Positions 1-11,521 of a stretch of DNA of 64,000 bases are shown here, piece by piece. Position 1 is the stretch's first letter, and the number at the start of each line of letters is the position of its first letter. The notes beneath the pieces were generated by a model that worked only from the letters and a program-made list of their open reading frames with translations, ran no database searches and was not told the DNA's origin. The translations under genes were made by a program, and so were the position numbers. This stretch comes from Oenanthe sinensis. Taxonomy: Eukaryota > Streptophyta > Magnoliopsida > Apiales > Apiaceae. The DNA lies in the NCBI GenBank assembly GCA_028671895.1, contig CM053794.1:36596501-36660500 (forward strand). The letters run 5' to 3'.

Positions 1-2
1 AA

Positions 3-131
3 GAGAAAGAAGAAGCAGCGGAAGCAGCCGCAGCTTCGTCTCCTCTCAAATCTCTGCTTCTTTTTTTCCCTTTTATTTATTATTTATTTATTTACTGTAT
101 TTATTATTGTTATTATTATTTTGCCCTTTAA
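3..131 (+). CDS. Possible 3' tail of a gene entering from the left edge
   Basis: An open frame runs from base 3 to a TAA at 129-131. It starts acidic and alanine-rich (EKEEAAEAAAASSPLKSL) and then turns into a phenylalanine- and tyrosine-rich stretch encoded by AT-rich DNA. The first 20 codons look like real coding sequence, with GC-rich alternating Glu/Ala codons. The last part looks more like 3' non-coding DNA read in frame, so the true end could be earlier or lie at a splice site. I recognise no domain. It could equally be 5' UTR or chance. Confidence 0.2.
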   Translation, partial: EKEEAAEAAAASSPLKSLLLFFPFIYYLFIYCIYYCYYYFAL

Positions 132-215
132 GATTAGTAACTACTGTAATCCAGAGTTTTTACAGCTAATGTTGCCTCAAATTAACTTCTTTACACTGTT
201 ATGTTTTTATTGGAT

Positions 216-1135
216 TTTTTTTTTTTGACAAACAATTGAATTTTATTAACTTACATCAACCAAAATTACAGACTTAACTTTAATGGGAACAGAACTCTCA
301 TCGAAAATCCGATGTGGAAGAGACATGCAAAAACACAAATTACAGTCAGGACAAACCTCTGAGCTGACACTACAACCTGAATGGAAACAACTAAACGAAC
401 TAAACAGATAGCCGCTTGTGTTTTCAGACTGTTTAACATCATGAATTTCGAAATTCTTTGAATTAAAAAAGATTAAAATGGCTTCCCGATCAATCAAACA
501 TGCACCAATCCTGGAACCAGTAATATCACAAATGACCTTCACATACGCTATACGCACCGCCTGTAGCCAAATGTTCAGAAACACCCCGGTTATCTACATG
601 TCGAAAACCAGCTATAGACATGCCGAAGGTGAAAGATCGCATAAGATGAACACATTTTAGTTGTGAAAAGTAAGCTCTAGCAATATCAGACACCAGCCCA
701 AATCCAATGCACGAATCACAGATCTCCCACGAAACCACATAAATCATTTTCAATGTAACCATGAACAAAACGCATACCAACATCAAAAAAACATACCTTA
801 ACATCCCAATAAAAGGGTAAACAGTCAGACACACGCTAAAAGGCGAGACTAAAACCAAAAATTCAATGACCTCGGAATGACACCAAATTTTGGTATGATG
901 TTAAAGAGGAGGATTTGAATCTAAATGTATTTTTATTTGCGGAGACGGACTCAAAACCAAGATAGATCTGAGAAAAAATTCTAGATGTTTGGCTTTGGTT
1001 CGATTTTTATTGAAAAAGACTAGAACGGGTTTAGATGATTGAGAGGGGGACTGGAGGATGATTTGATGAGGGAAACGAAGTTGTAGATTGAGAAAAGGGG
1101 CAGCGGCTATGGTGACCCAGGGGAGTCGACTCTCG
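216..1135 (-). repeat. LINE-like retroelement remnant (uncertain)
   Basis: Read on the minus strand, this block ends in TTAATAAAATTCAATTG, then TTTGTC and an A-run (seen as a T-run at about 217-229 on the plus strand). That is the usual 3' end of plant LINE elements. Two overlapping minus-strand frames (858-526 and 584-246) read as fragments of one cysteine-rich sequence that switches frame, as expected for decayed coding DNA. The minus-strand 5' side near 1135 is GC-richer and UTR-like. I recognise no reverse transcriptase or RNase H motif and no clear target duplication, so the class is a guess from the tail. Confidence 0.3.
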
Positions 1136-1590
1136 TTACATATTCTCTTTTTTAGTGTGTGTTGTTTTTTATGTTTACATGTTTTTAAAGTTTTGATATA
1201 TAATTAAAATTACTTTTTAAATTTTCCTTTTTTAATAAAAATATTAATTATAATTTTAAAAAATAATATTTCTACTTGTGTAACTAAAATTCTTAAAAAT
1301 ATGTGTTAAAAAATTAAATATTCAATATAATCAAACGGAAAGAGCATTTATTTCTTCCACATAATTACATAAATGTAATTTTTACACTATTTTAATATAA
1401 AATTCACAATATTCATTTGATAAACTGATATATGGAAACTATGCATATGGAAAATGACACAAAAATAACATAAAAACAATATCCACCCAGAGGACAGGCC
1501 ACATCTATATCCTCAATACAAAACGCACATGACATCCTTGATATATTCTGCTAAGAAATATTATAATCACTCGAATCCCATGAACATAGC
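1136..1590. other. Intergenic AT-rich DNA and 3' flank of the PCBER-like gene
   Basis: About 450 bases of AT-rich DNA between the retroelement remnant and the stop codon of the reductase gene. The last ~150 bases presumably hold its 3' UTR. I see no gene or recognisable repeat. Confidence 0.5.
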
Positions 1591-3168
1591 TTAAACCAAC
1601 TCATCAAGGTATTCATCAACAGTAGTGTACTTGACATCAGGGTAAAGCTGAGAAGCCTCATGTCCAAAAGAAGGTTCTATCTCAAAATTGGTTTGATCTC
1701 CCTTGATAAATACTGAATGGGTGATTGACAATATTAAATTCATCGGTGGTGGCGCCCCTGCAAAATTACATATAAACAATCACAAACAAGTAATGCTTGC
1801 TGGGTTAGAAAACTCAACATAGTTCTGTTCAAACCAGGATAACAGATTGTGTGGTTGGGATTTTTTTTTTCTTTTCCAGTCAAGCGTTTATAATCGCTTT
1901 TCATAGCATCAACCCCACTGATTTACAAGATGTTGTTACTGGTACTTGATATTTTTATTATATTGCTTTGTAGCTCAGCTAGTTTGCAGTATTAATATTT
2001 TGTAGTAGTAGTTTGATCCGGTTTCTAACTTTGTTGTCATGTCATTTCTTAAGCACGGATGCTACTCACCTTCGATTTGCTTTAGAACATGCTCCTCTGG
2101 AACATGAATCTTTTCAAGAACCTTGTCGATCTTCTTCTCCCACAAGGCAAGTAGATCATTGAAGGAGTAGATATTGTAAGGAGGCAGGATGTAGAGGGTC
2201 TTGTTTACTGTTCTTGGGTCGTCCACTGTTTTAATGGTGTAGATGGCAATATCTTGTTCACAATTAAAGACAGCTGCAAGCCATAAGAAACAAAAATAAA
2301 GCTTAATCATGTTGTCAATACCCTGACATAGGTAGCTAATTACAGTACTTGCTCGTACACAAATTATGTGACATAGCTAGAGACGATACCTTTGGGAGTT
2401 CCATCTCCCAGGATGATGGCTTTGTCTCTTGGTGGAGCAGTGCCTCCTGGCTGAGCCATCGTGGAAAGGATATATCCTGCAAAACAACCGGTGACGATAT
2501 AGGTGTAGGGGATTCCATGAGCCTCAATTGCTCTCCGGATTGTGGCTTTTTCTGCAAAGTTAGTTTTTGCTGGCCCGACAGCATGGGTACGATCCACATC
2601 ATTACCAAATTCTGAGGGGATGAATCTCTGTACATTCAAATTCACTTTATTACCTGATTGAAAATAATGTACATGGAACAAAAGCAAAAGTAAAACAGAT
2701 TATTAAAGAATGAACTAAAGAATAATATTTAGAAATATAGGCAGACCTTGACATTTCCAGCTTCTTTAATAGCATCAATAATCTTAGATTGATCAAGTAT
2801 CTGTTGAAAAGTTACGGCTGATATGACCACATCCACTTGTTTCACGGCCTTTACTAAACTCTCGTGATGATGCAGATCTCCCTGTATATTTCAAAATTAC
2901 AAATTAGAATAAAAATTTCACATATGTACATAGTACATACAAACACACTGCAGATGAATCTTAGTATATAAACTCATCATCTTACATAAAGGACAGTAAC
3001 ACCAGAGGTTTTAAAGCTCTCAATGAGCTTTCCCTTGACAGGGTCTGAAACTGCACTTTCCCTCACCAAGGCAAAGGTTTGATGGCCATGTTTTGCTGCT
3101 GCTTCCACCAGGAATTTTCCAATGTATCCGGTAGCTCCGATGACTAAAATCTTGCTTTTCTCTGCCAT
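1591..3168 (-). CDS. PCBER: Phenylcoumaran benzylic ether reductase / isoflavone reductase-like protein
   Basis: NADPH-dependent reductase of the NmrA-like atypical short-chain dehydrogenase family, which in plants reduces lignan and neolignan ethers in the cytosol. Five exons on the minus strand: 3168-2986, 2881-2747, 2627-2390, 2273-2070 and 1757-1591. All junctions are GT-AG and phases close to give 308 residues, the usual PCBER length. The N-terminal dinucleotide-binding loop is GATGYIG (about residues 11-17). RFIPSEFGNDVD follows at about 107-118. The catalytic lysine is in FAEKATIRRAIE (K133), and GCFAGY sits in the substrate region. The ATG at 3168 is the only sensible start, three codons before the beta-strand ILVIGATG. 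The gene looks intact. Close relatives (isoflavone reductase, eugenol synthase, pinoresinol reductase) share the fold, so PCBER is the best guess by length and motif, but the substrate is unproven. Confidence 0.9.
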
Positions 3169-3509
3169 TTTTATATGTTTTATTTGATTGCTGTGAAAGA
3201 TCAATATACTTGGCTCTTATAAGTTTCAAGGTAGTTGGTGAACGTATTGGTTCTTGATTTGTAGAAGCAAGCAACCACTCTCTCTATAATATACATTGAT
3301 GATCTAGCTAGTGACATCACATAAGGTTCAATTGTCAAGTGTCAAACTTTCCAAAGCTGACCCGTTATTAACTAATTTTGTTGGGCTCTTTGGGTTTTAT
3401 TTTTTCATTTTTAATGCTTTTGGTATTTAAATTGGAGTAAAAAGAGGTTTTTATTTAGGGGGACAAACTCTAATCTAATAGATAACATACCTTTCAAGTC
3501 AATACATCT
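3169..3509 (-). promoter_or_regulatory. Upstream region of the PCBER-like gene
   Basis: About 340 bases upstream of the start codon before the repeat block begins. Two TATA-like words face the gene on the minus strand: CTTATAAGAG at about 3213-3222 and GTATATTATAGAG at about 3284-3296. Either could be the core promoter. No other element is recognisable by eye. Confidence 0.3.
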
Positions 3510-3557
3510 TATATCATTAAAAAAAAAAAACGATCACGATTAAAAAAAAAATTAAAA

Positions 3558-3767
3558 CTTACGCTCTATTATAGAGCGAACGTAAGCTTTAATTTTTTTT
3601 CCATTTCTACCCTTACTTTGCCACGTGGTATTTATTAAAAAAAATTATAGCTTCTGCACTTACGCTCTATCATAGAGCGGATGTATAAAACTGGGAACAA
3701 ATTAAGTCAAATAGCTGAAAACCTGACGACAGTTACGCTCTATTGTAGAGCAGCTCTATAATAGAGC
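3558..3767. repeat. Four near-perfect 15-nt hairpins sharing conserved arms
   Basis: Inverted repeats of the form GCTCTAT-N-ATAGAGC occur at 3563-3577 (N=T), 3664-3678 (N=C), 3737-3751 (N=T, one arm mismatch) and 3753-3767 (N=A). The first is extended outward by CTTACG and CGTAAG to 3558-3586, and the second and third are preceded by the same TACG or TTACG. A degenerate fifth copy is at about 6561-6575, near the other end of the host repeat. The centre base varies while the arms stay the same. The copies are spaced irregularly, so this is not a simple tandem repeat. Confidence 0.8.
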
Positions 3768-3772
3768 ATACA

Positions 3773-5832
3773 TGTGACGCCCTCCAAATCCGAGGTCTAG
3801 ATTTGGGAGTCACTAACCAACCAATAACCAACAACAACAATAAAATAAACCAGAGGCACACTGACCCGCCAACAACCAACAACAATAAAATAATGAACCA
3901 GAGGCGCACTGACCCCGCCAACGTCTAAGGATCGCTAACAGGTTATAGTATGAAATCAAGCAGCTGAAACTAAAAGTCAAACCAACTACTTTATTACAAA
4001 CCAACAAAACTCACAACTCAAACCAAATGTCTAGATAAATTTTAAATCTAGATTTATTTTTATTACACGTTTTAACTACAACCAAACTATAAACAACTAG
4101 ATACATGTGAGAGCCGAGAATCGAGCGGTCCCGATACATGTCTCTCGCTACGCCTGTTAGAATTGCTGGGGTGGCTCATAATGATAGTCTGACAAGATTT
4201 AAATAAAAAGGAAGAGTGAGCTAAAAAATGATCAACAAGTATATGAACAATCGAAATGTAATCAAAATATGAGATCTGTATAGAGAATGAAATATAAAAC
4301 AATTTATTATAAAAACTGAACAGTAAATATATCACAGTTGTAAACCAAACTAAAATAATGCAGTATGCCATAAAAATGAACCAACTGCTCAAAATCAAAA
4401 TATACTAGCCATGCTGGCAATATGGATTGGATACACACAAATAAACACCATTGTTCACTAATCAGATTTCAAAAGCAATAAGACCCCTTTATAACTCATC
4501 GGTACATTTCTATACCCATAAATATAACAAGAATTTCAAAATATAGGTACCAAAATAGGCAAGTAATGTTAGCCTATAAGAAGATGGAATGGTTACCATT
4601 TCCTCCTCAAATTCTGGATTCCTATCTCAGAGCCTCTTACGCTAAAATTTTCAATCCAATAGAGCAAACCAAACAAAATAAAGGTATGCTTAATTTTAAA
4701 TACAGGTCATATCCTCATTATTTACTACGATAACACCAGATATGACGTGTTTACTATAATCAACTTACAATATTCAGAGTACAAATAACAACTAACTTTG
4801 ATGTACAGAATAAAATAGGAATCATAAATAATTCTGAATAATAACTATTTATCATGATCTGAATAATCGAAACAGTAAAACAAAAGTGTTTAGGATGATC
4901 AAGGAGGAAATACTTGCATGATATAGATGTGATCTTAAACTGGAATAGGTCGACTATACTGCCCGTCTCACGATATTACCATATAATAATTCTTTAATTT
5001 GACGCTGTTGCGGTTGCTACGAGTCTGAACTATTGAGATCGAGTATGCGCGTCTACTCAAACATAAGACAATACTTTAATCCTTGAAGTACATGACTATA
5101 TTCTACGAGCGTTTATAACCTAACTATACTTATACACTTAATTTAGACAGATTCCTATTAAAAGAAAACTAGAAATGTCCCCTACGAAAGTGGGCGTTTC
5201 TCAGTACTAAAATACATCACGGTTAAACAACCCAACCAAATCAATAATATGCAGAGGGTTTGGTGGGGGATACAGGGGAAATTTGGGTAGAAGGGAAACA
5301 GGGGGCGGGGGTTCACGAATAGTGTAGGATAAAAATGTATATATGTATATATATAATTTTGTTTTTTTAATTTTAATAAATTAAAAAAATCCATTTTCTA
5401 AATTTATTTTAATATCAGCTTTAATCTCTCAATAATTCTAAAAATCTATAAAAGTATTTTAGGGTAAAAATATAATTTTTCTTATTTTTAAAAATAATAA
5501 CTTTTCAAAATATTCGAATATTCTGAATATTTAAAAATATAAAAATACTAAATTTTGAATATTCAAATAATTTACTCAAATAAAATTTTCACCCGAACAA
5601 AATACCGACCCGGGATACTGACCCGATCAGTAAAATAAAAAAATATATAAAGTTCTAAACCAAACTCAGCCCCACTGAACCGAAGATAATTTCTAAAATA
5701 ATAATAAAAATAAATATGAAAATGCATCCAACTGAAATAAAATATAAAATTTTTAATCCTCTTCTTTTGAGAAAATCAATAAAATATTTAAATAATAATA
5801 ATAAAATTTTGGAAAATATTCGGATTGTCACA
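3773..5832. mobile_element. Solo LTR, 2.06 kb, probably Ty3/gypsy type
   Basis: Begins TGTGACGCCCTCCAAATCC at 3773 and ends GGATTGTCACA at 5832, giving the inverted terminal hexamer TGTGAC/GTCACA. Flanking pentamers are ATACA (3768-3772) and GTACA (5833-5837), a 4-of-5 match consistent with an aged 5-bp target duplication. There is no second LTR, primer-binding site or gag-pol, so it is a solo LTR. The start resembles LTRs of plant gypsy elements (from memory, not searched). An internal imperfect tandem duplication of the motif ACCAACAACAATAAAATA lies at about 3825-3915. It sits inside an older repeat. Confidence 0.75.
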
Positions 5833-6632
5833 GTACATAGTTGTGTGGCAAAAAAACTAAGTTACTATCTCCGGTATAAACATTACTCAATTCTTTCGTA
5901 ACTTTTGGAAAACTCAAACTTTTCCTTCCTCGTATGATAAAACACATAACAGAACTACCAAACTACTACAAATACATGACACACACTGAATTGATTTGCT
6001 CTACCAGTGCGGTAGGGTTTCATCTTTCGAGTCACCTTCTACAATTACCACATTGTGACAATTACAATAATGAAAAGTCCACCTAAACGGCTAAACCTAC
6101 AGTAAAATCGATATCCATTATAATAAACAAAACTTCTCGGAAACTGAAACAAGCATGCTTGCTTAAAATAATTTCGAGATTCTCAACAAATTTATCAAAT
6201 ATACTAGATTTAAGCATAATTCATCATACTTTTCGAATACAACACCTAGAATTTTGTTACTGGAATAAACTAATTTACGCGATAATCATCATCACAAATA
6301 CGAAACACACACACACATAATAGTAACAATAACATTAAGAGAGAAATGATGAAAAATTGACCTTGTGTTCAAGTTGAGCGACAGTAGCACTGAATTGGTG
6401 AAATTGAAATGAGTTTTAGAGAACTCACAGAAATCTCCAAAAAATGGTAAAATAAAAGAACAGGTGTGTTTCTAGGAGATAATGGTGTGTATTCTGGGAA
6501 GAAATATAATAGAACGTAATTTTAAAGAGTAAAATGAAAATTAAAAAAATATGCGCATGTGCTCTATTATAAAGTGTATGGGCATTTTTTTTAATTTCAA
6601 CCGTTAATTTATTTTTTTAACGATAAGAGATG

Positions 6633-7063
6633 GGTTGTTTGGATATCGAAAGATATCTAATTGTGGTTGGTGAACAGTTTCCATCACTTTTTATTGGTTT
6701 AAAAGATTATATCTTGTAAATTAATGAGAAAGATAAGATTACAGAAAGTATAACATAAAAGTGATTTAAAAAAAATATATTGAATTTTTTTATTGTTAAA
6801 TAGGAATTGTATCTCTCCGAGTGAATTAGCAATTTGATATCCCGTTTGTAGTTGTTTAAAATAAGTTATAAGTAATTTATTTTTTTAAAAAAATTTATAC
6901 TTATATTTTTTTAAAAAATAAATACTTATTATGAAAATTAAGGTTAATTTTTATTTAAAAAAAACAAGTATTTATTATTTAAAAAAATATATATTTACGT
7001 ACTTATATTAAAAAATAAAGTATTTATTTTTATTTTTGAAAATAAGTTTGGCAAACGGACACG
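6633..7063. repeat. AT-rich spacer with a possible hAT-type MITE
   Basis: Bases about 6840-7062 are bounded by CCCGTTTG and CAAACGGAC, a short inverted pair typical of hAT-like MITEs, with AT-rich inner arms containing AAGTTATAAGTAATTTA. No clean 8-bp target duplication is visible. The same right-end motif (CCAAACGAGCCC, near 9396-9410) also closes the following tandem block, so the true element may be larger. Confidence 0.3.
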
Positions 7064-9368
7064 TTTTATATATGACTTTCGCAATAGACTGAGCATTTAT
7101 TTTTTATAAGTAAAGCTTCACCCTACCTCTATGGGGCGAATTCAGATCAAATGAATGAGGCTGAATTATGCAGGCCATAGTTCGGGAAGGACCGCTATAT
7201 AAACCTGTAAACATAGATAAGTCAAACATAAATTGTGACTTATGATTTAAAGTAATTTAATATGATAAATTTAGAGTTTAAAATACATGTTTGGATAATT
7301 TTATATTATGAGTGACTTATGAGTTTTTAAGCATATAATAATAAAAATAAAAATGACTTGTGAGTAATTTATGACATATGGATAAATTTTATCAAAATAG
7401 AAAGAAAAAAATACTGAAAAAAGTACGTAATACTTACTTCTGCTTTTAAGTCAGTTTCTGATTTATTTCTGAATTTAAGTTTATTACACGGTATTTTTCA
7501 ACTTAAATCAGAAACAACTTTAAGCCAAACAATCTCGTAATGATCGTACAATTGAATAGTATATATGTTTATAATCAAAGCGAATAATGGCTATGTTTGT
7601 TTCTCCATATAAGTTGAAAAATACATACATTTTTCAACTTACAAATAACTTATAAGAAATCTCAAATGGGGCATATGTCATAACTCGGCTTATCAAGTAC
7701 CCCATAGTCCATACTAAAATAATCCACTGATTGTTCATTGACTGAACTTAAATTTTAATCGAAGTCGCTGCTTGTATTCATACAATATTAATATGTCATT
7801 ATCTTAGTAGTACAAGATACAGGGTCTGTGTATCTATTCATTTACTTTCGAGTTTCAGCACATACGGGGCCTGTGTATTTTATATAACTATAAATTGAAT
7901 TTTTTTAATAATTAAGTTAAAAAATATTTATAAATTTATTATTTGACTATTTAGATGATAAATTAAATTAATTTTGAAATTATATTTTGAAATTTATGAA
8001 ACATGTTTTTATTTCTATTATTTATTTTAATATTTATAATTTAATCTCATAAAAATTAATATCATCCATTTTAAAGATATTTTTTGTTATTTTGATATTG
8101 TTTTATTAATTTTTGTATATTATAAGTTTTATACTATTAATAAATTTATCCAAATTAATGACAACTTATAAATTCATTACATTTTATTTATAAGTAAAAA
8201 GATATTTTTATATATGACTTTCGCAATAGACTGAGCATTTATTTTTTAGAAGTAAAGCTTCATCCTACCTCTATGGGGCGAATTCAGATCAAATGAATGA
8301 GGCTGAATTATGCAGGCCATAGTTCGGGAAGGACCGCTATATGAGCCTGTAAACATAGACAAGTGAAACATAAATTGTGACTTACGACTTAAAGTGACTT
8401 AACATGATAAATTTGGAGTTTAAAATATATGTTTGAGTAATTTTGTATTAGGAGTGATTTATGAGTTTTTAAACATATAATAATAAAAATAAAAATGACT
8501 TGTGAGTAATTTATGACATATAGATAAATTTTATCAAAATAGAAAAAGAAATACTGAAAAAAGTACGTAATACTTACTTCTGCCTTTAAGTCTGTTTCTG
8601 ATTTATTTCTGAATTTGAGTCAGTTTCTGGCTTATTACACGATATTTTTCAACTTAAATCAAAAAGAACTTTAAGCCAAATAGGCTCGTAATGATCACAC
8701 AATTGAATAGTATATATGTTTATAATCAAAGCGAATAATCGCTATGTTTGTTTCTCTTTATAAGTTAAAAAATACATACATTTTTAAACTTACAAATAAC
8801 TTATAAGAAATCTCAAACGGGCCCTATGTCATGACTAGGCTTATCAAGTACTCCATAGTCCATACTAAAATAATCTACTGATTGTTCATTGACTCAACTT
8901 AAATTTTAATCCAAGTCGCTGCTCGAATTCATACAATATTAATATGTCATTATCTTAGTACTCCGTAGTACAAGATATAGGGTCTGTGTATCTATTCATT
9001 TACTTTCGTGTTTCAGCACATACGGGGCCTGTGTATTTTATATAACTATAAATTGAATTTTTTTAATAATTAAGTTAAAAGTTATTTATAAATTTATTAT
9101 TTGATTATTTAGATGATAAATAAAATTAATTTTGAAATTAAATTTTGAAATTTATGAAACATGTTTTTATTTCTATTATTTATTTTAATATTTATAATTT
9201 AATCTCATAAAAATTAATATCATCCATTTTAAAGTTATTTTTTGTTATTTTGATATTATTTTATTAATTTTTGCATATTATAAGTTTTATACTATTAATA
9301 AATTTATCCAAATTAATGATAACTTATAAATTCATTACATTTTATTTATAAGTAAAAAGATATTTTTA
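7064..9368. repeat. Direct tandem duplication, two ~1.14-kb units
   Basis: The segment starting TATATATGACTTTCGCAATA at about 7069 is repeated at about 8211, a period of 1142 bases. The two copies are nearly identical for their whole length, including the distinctive TATGCAGGCCATAGTTCGGG block. Unit 2 carries small insertions (for example near 8620 and 8960), so it is about 20 bases longer. Copy 1 runs into copy 2 with no spacer. There are no open frames of note. This may be a duplicated non-autonomous element or two LTR-like units; no known family recognised. Confidence 0.85.
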
Positions 9369-10260
9369 AGTAATAAATAACTTTTCTTGACATGACCCAA
9401 ACGAGCCCATGTGTTAGTTGTGGGATTTATTTTTAGAATGAATGGCACTTTTATAATTTTGTAAGAATATTATATTTAGTTATATACATATATCATCTGC
9501 CATTTCTTCTATTTCTATATTAAAGAGTTGAGGAAAAAATTGTAGAACTACAATTTATCAGTGAAGTCCATCTATACATACAAACTCGCGGAGTTGCAAT
9601 GGGCCTTGAACTTTATAATAACAATTTGCAAGACTATATAATCTATGTCCATTATGCCTTTATATCTTGAGAGAAAAGTCCGTAGAAATGTGTTGTTTAG
9701 GATGCCACACTCCACAGTTCAATGTTGCTGTCGTACACGCCTATATTGCCATAAAATGATAAAATCTCATGAATGTTGCAATATTTTCAATCACTCGATC
9801 TGCATACATCGAGATTAAAAAATGTCGATCAAAGTTCCACGATCACTTGGGAAGAACTATAGCCTTAAAAACTTTAGTGATCTGCAAATAATTTTATCAT
9901 ACAAATTTGGTAATCATCTAAAAATATACTAGTTGATAAATAAAATATGATTAATTATATTCCATATATAATAATTTTCACTAAAAACGTCTTTGATTAT
10001 ATATAGAGAAAAAAGAACACAAGGTTGATTTCAGAAAAGTTTCTAAAGTAATAGGGTGTTTTAGTATACTTTTTTATTGGCAAATTTGTAATTATACATA
10101 ATATTCTGAAATTACAATAGCACTCTCGTATTTTAATATGAGATTTGAGTATAACCCAAGGGAAATTACCTGAGATCGATCTCAAGATTCTCAATCTCTT
10201 ATATGTATTATTATTAACCATATACAAGTAACAATTAGACGTAGTATTGAATATATGATA
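9369..10260. other. Intergenic AT-rich DNA
   Basis: No coding region, RNA or terminal-repeat structure that I can support. The sequence from about 9440 to 9900 is slightly less AT-rich and could be an old gene or transposon relic, but no frame is recognisable. Confidence 0.4.
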
Positions 10261-11521
10261 CTAGCTTGTAACCCGTGTAAAACACGGATGATATTAATAA
10301 ATTATATATTAATTACAGAAATCTTTGACTCTTGGTGCACACCTTGTCTTTTTGTTTGCTTCTCCCAAGTTGCAGTAATAGGCTTGACAGACTAGATAAT
10401 AATGTCTAAATCATTCTTTGTGCTTTCACTATCTAATCTGCTACCTGGAATAGTCTGTCAGCTTCAATAAAAGTATACTGTCAACTTCTAGCTCCTCTTT
10501 GATGACAGTATCTTTGGCTCCGCATATGTTGCTGTCAAGCCTTGATAGATCCTTGAAACTTACTGTCTCCAAAAGCTGTTATTAACTATCCCCGCCAAGT
10601 GTGCTGTCAATAGAGCATGTTGTCTGTGAATCTTCATTCTTCCGTCAAGTCTATTGTCAATGGAATAGTTGTTGTCGTCTATTTCTTTGTGCTGTCACTT
10701 GAATATGCTATCGTAGGCTTCAGTTGTAGAATGCTACTGTCAAAGTCTTGACCCATGCTGTGCTTGAATACTCTGTGAACTTCTACTTCATGGATCATGT
10801 TATTGTTATTTGTACAAGACAGTAACTATTGAGACTTACTGTCATCTACTTGGTTTTTAAACATACTGTTATAAGGGACAACTGAACATACTGTCAATAT
10901 ACATATGACAGTACATTTTACTTAGCTAATTCCTAATCAAGCTAAGTGACGTTTAGTTAATTACAATGTTAACACCACAATCCCTAACATAGTATTAAAT
11001 AAAAATTATAGAATAAGTAGAATTCTTAAAATAGAAAATATAATTTAGATATAATATAATATTATCTGTGAGCAGTTGTATAAAAAAGGAATATCGGTGA
11101 TAGAGTTGTATGTTTGATATATCTTTTTAAAAATAAGATTTTTTTTAAATTGGACGGTTAAGATCTTTTTACGAATCACCTAAAATTGAACGGTTAAGAT
11201 ATTTTATATGTTCACCTGGAAATGTTATTTATATATTATTAATAATAAAATTTAATAGTATATTAAATAAAAATTATAGGATAAGTAGGATTTTTAGAAT
11301 AGAAAATATAGAATATAATTTAAATATAATTTAAATATAATATAATATTATTAGTTATGAGATGTATGATATATATTTTTTTGAAAATTAAATTTTATTA
11401 AAATTGGATGGTTAAAATTGTTTCTATATTTATCTAAAATTGGATAGTTAAGATCGTTCACCCGATATCATACCGACCGACCAAATTTTTTAATATTTTG
11501 GTTATAGTAATATAGTACAGA
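10261..11521 (-). mobile_element. Non-autonomous Helitron, 1.26 kb, with complete ends
   Basis: On the minus strand it starts A|TCTGTACTATATTACTAT at 11521, with GGTCGGTCGGTA shortly inside. It ends with the hairpin CCGTGTTTTACACGG followed by GTTACAAGCTAG|T at 10261. This is the textbook Helitron layout: 5' TC, subterminal 3' hairpin, 3' CTAG, and insertion between host A and T. There is no Rep/helicase frame. The inner half nearest the 5' end contains an imperfect ~270-bp duplication (about 10986-11230 and 11250-11480). The other part (about 10320-10989) is less AT-rich and looks like LTR-derived sequence rich in the word CTGTCA. Confidence 0.8.
10320..10989 (-). repeat. LTR-like insert inside the Helitron, rich in TACTGTCA-type words
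   Basis: On the minus strand it begins TGTTAGGGATTGTGGTGTTA at 10989, a typical copia-type LTR start, and runs toward about 10320 (GGTGTGCACCAAGAG). Roughly a dozen copies of CTGTCA or its complement TGACAG, often as TACTGTCA, are scattered through it. The left end has no matching inverted terminus, so the boundary is approximate. Confidence 0.35.

Larger units (their letters stand above)
3510..6632. repeat. Older terminal-inverted-repeat-like element split by a nested LTR
   Basis: The two sides of the solo LTR belong to one older repeat: bases about 3510-3772 and 5833-6632, roughly 1.06 kb when rejoined. The outer ends are imperfect inverted copies. The left reads CATCTTATATCATTAAAAA, and the right, reverse-complemented, reads CATCTCTTATCGTTAAAAA. 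Each is followed inward by an A-rich tract and then the word GCTCTATTATA. Similarity may continue further outward into flanking DNA. There is no transposase frame, so it would be non-autonomous. The superfamily is unclear (Mutator-like is possible). Confidence 0.4.

Noticed and set aside
246..584. 112-codon open frame as a real gene
   Set aside because: Ends in a LINE-like tail next to a poly-A run, overlaps another frame of the same decayed sequence, and has no recognised domain.
5182..5394. 70-codon minus-strand frame inside the solo LTR
   Set aside because: Proline/phenylalanine-rich translation of LTR DNA without a conserved motif.
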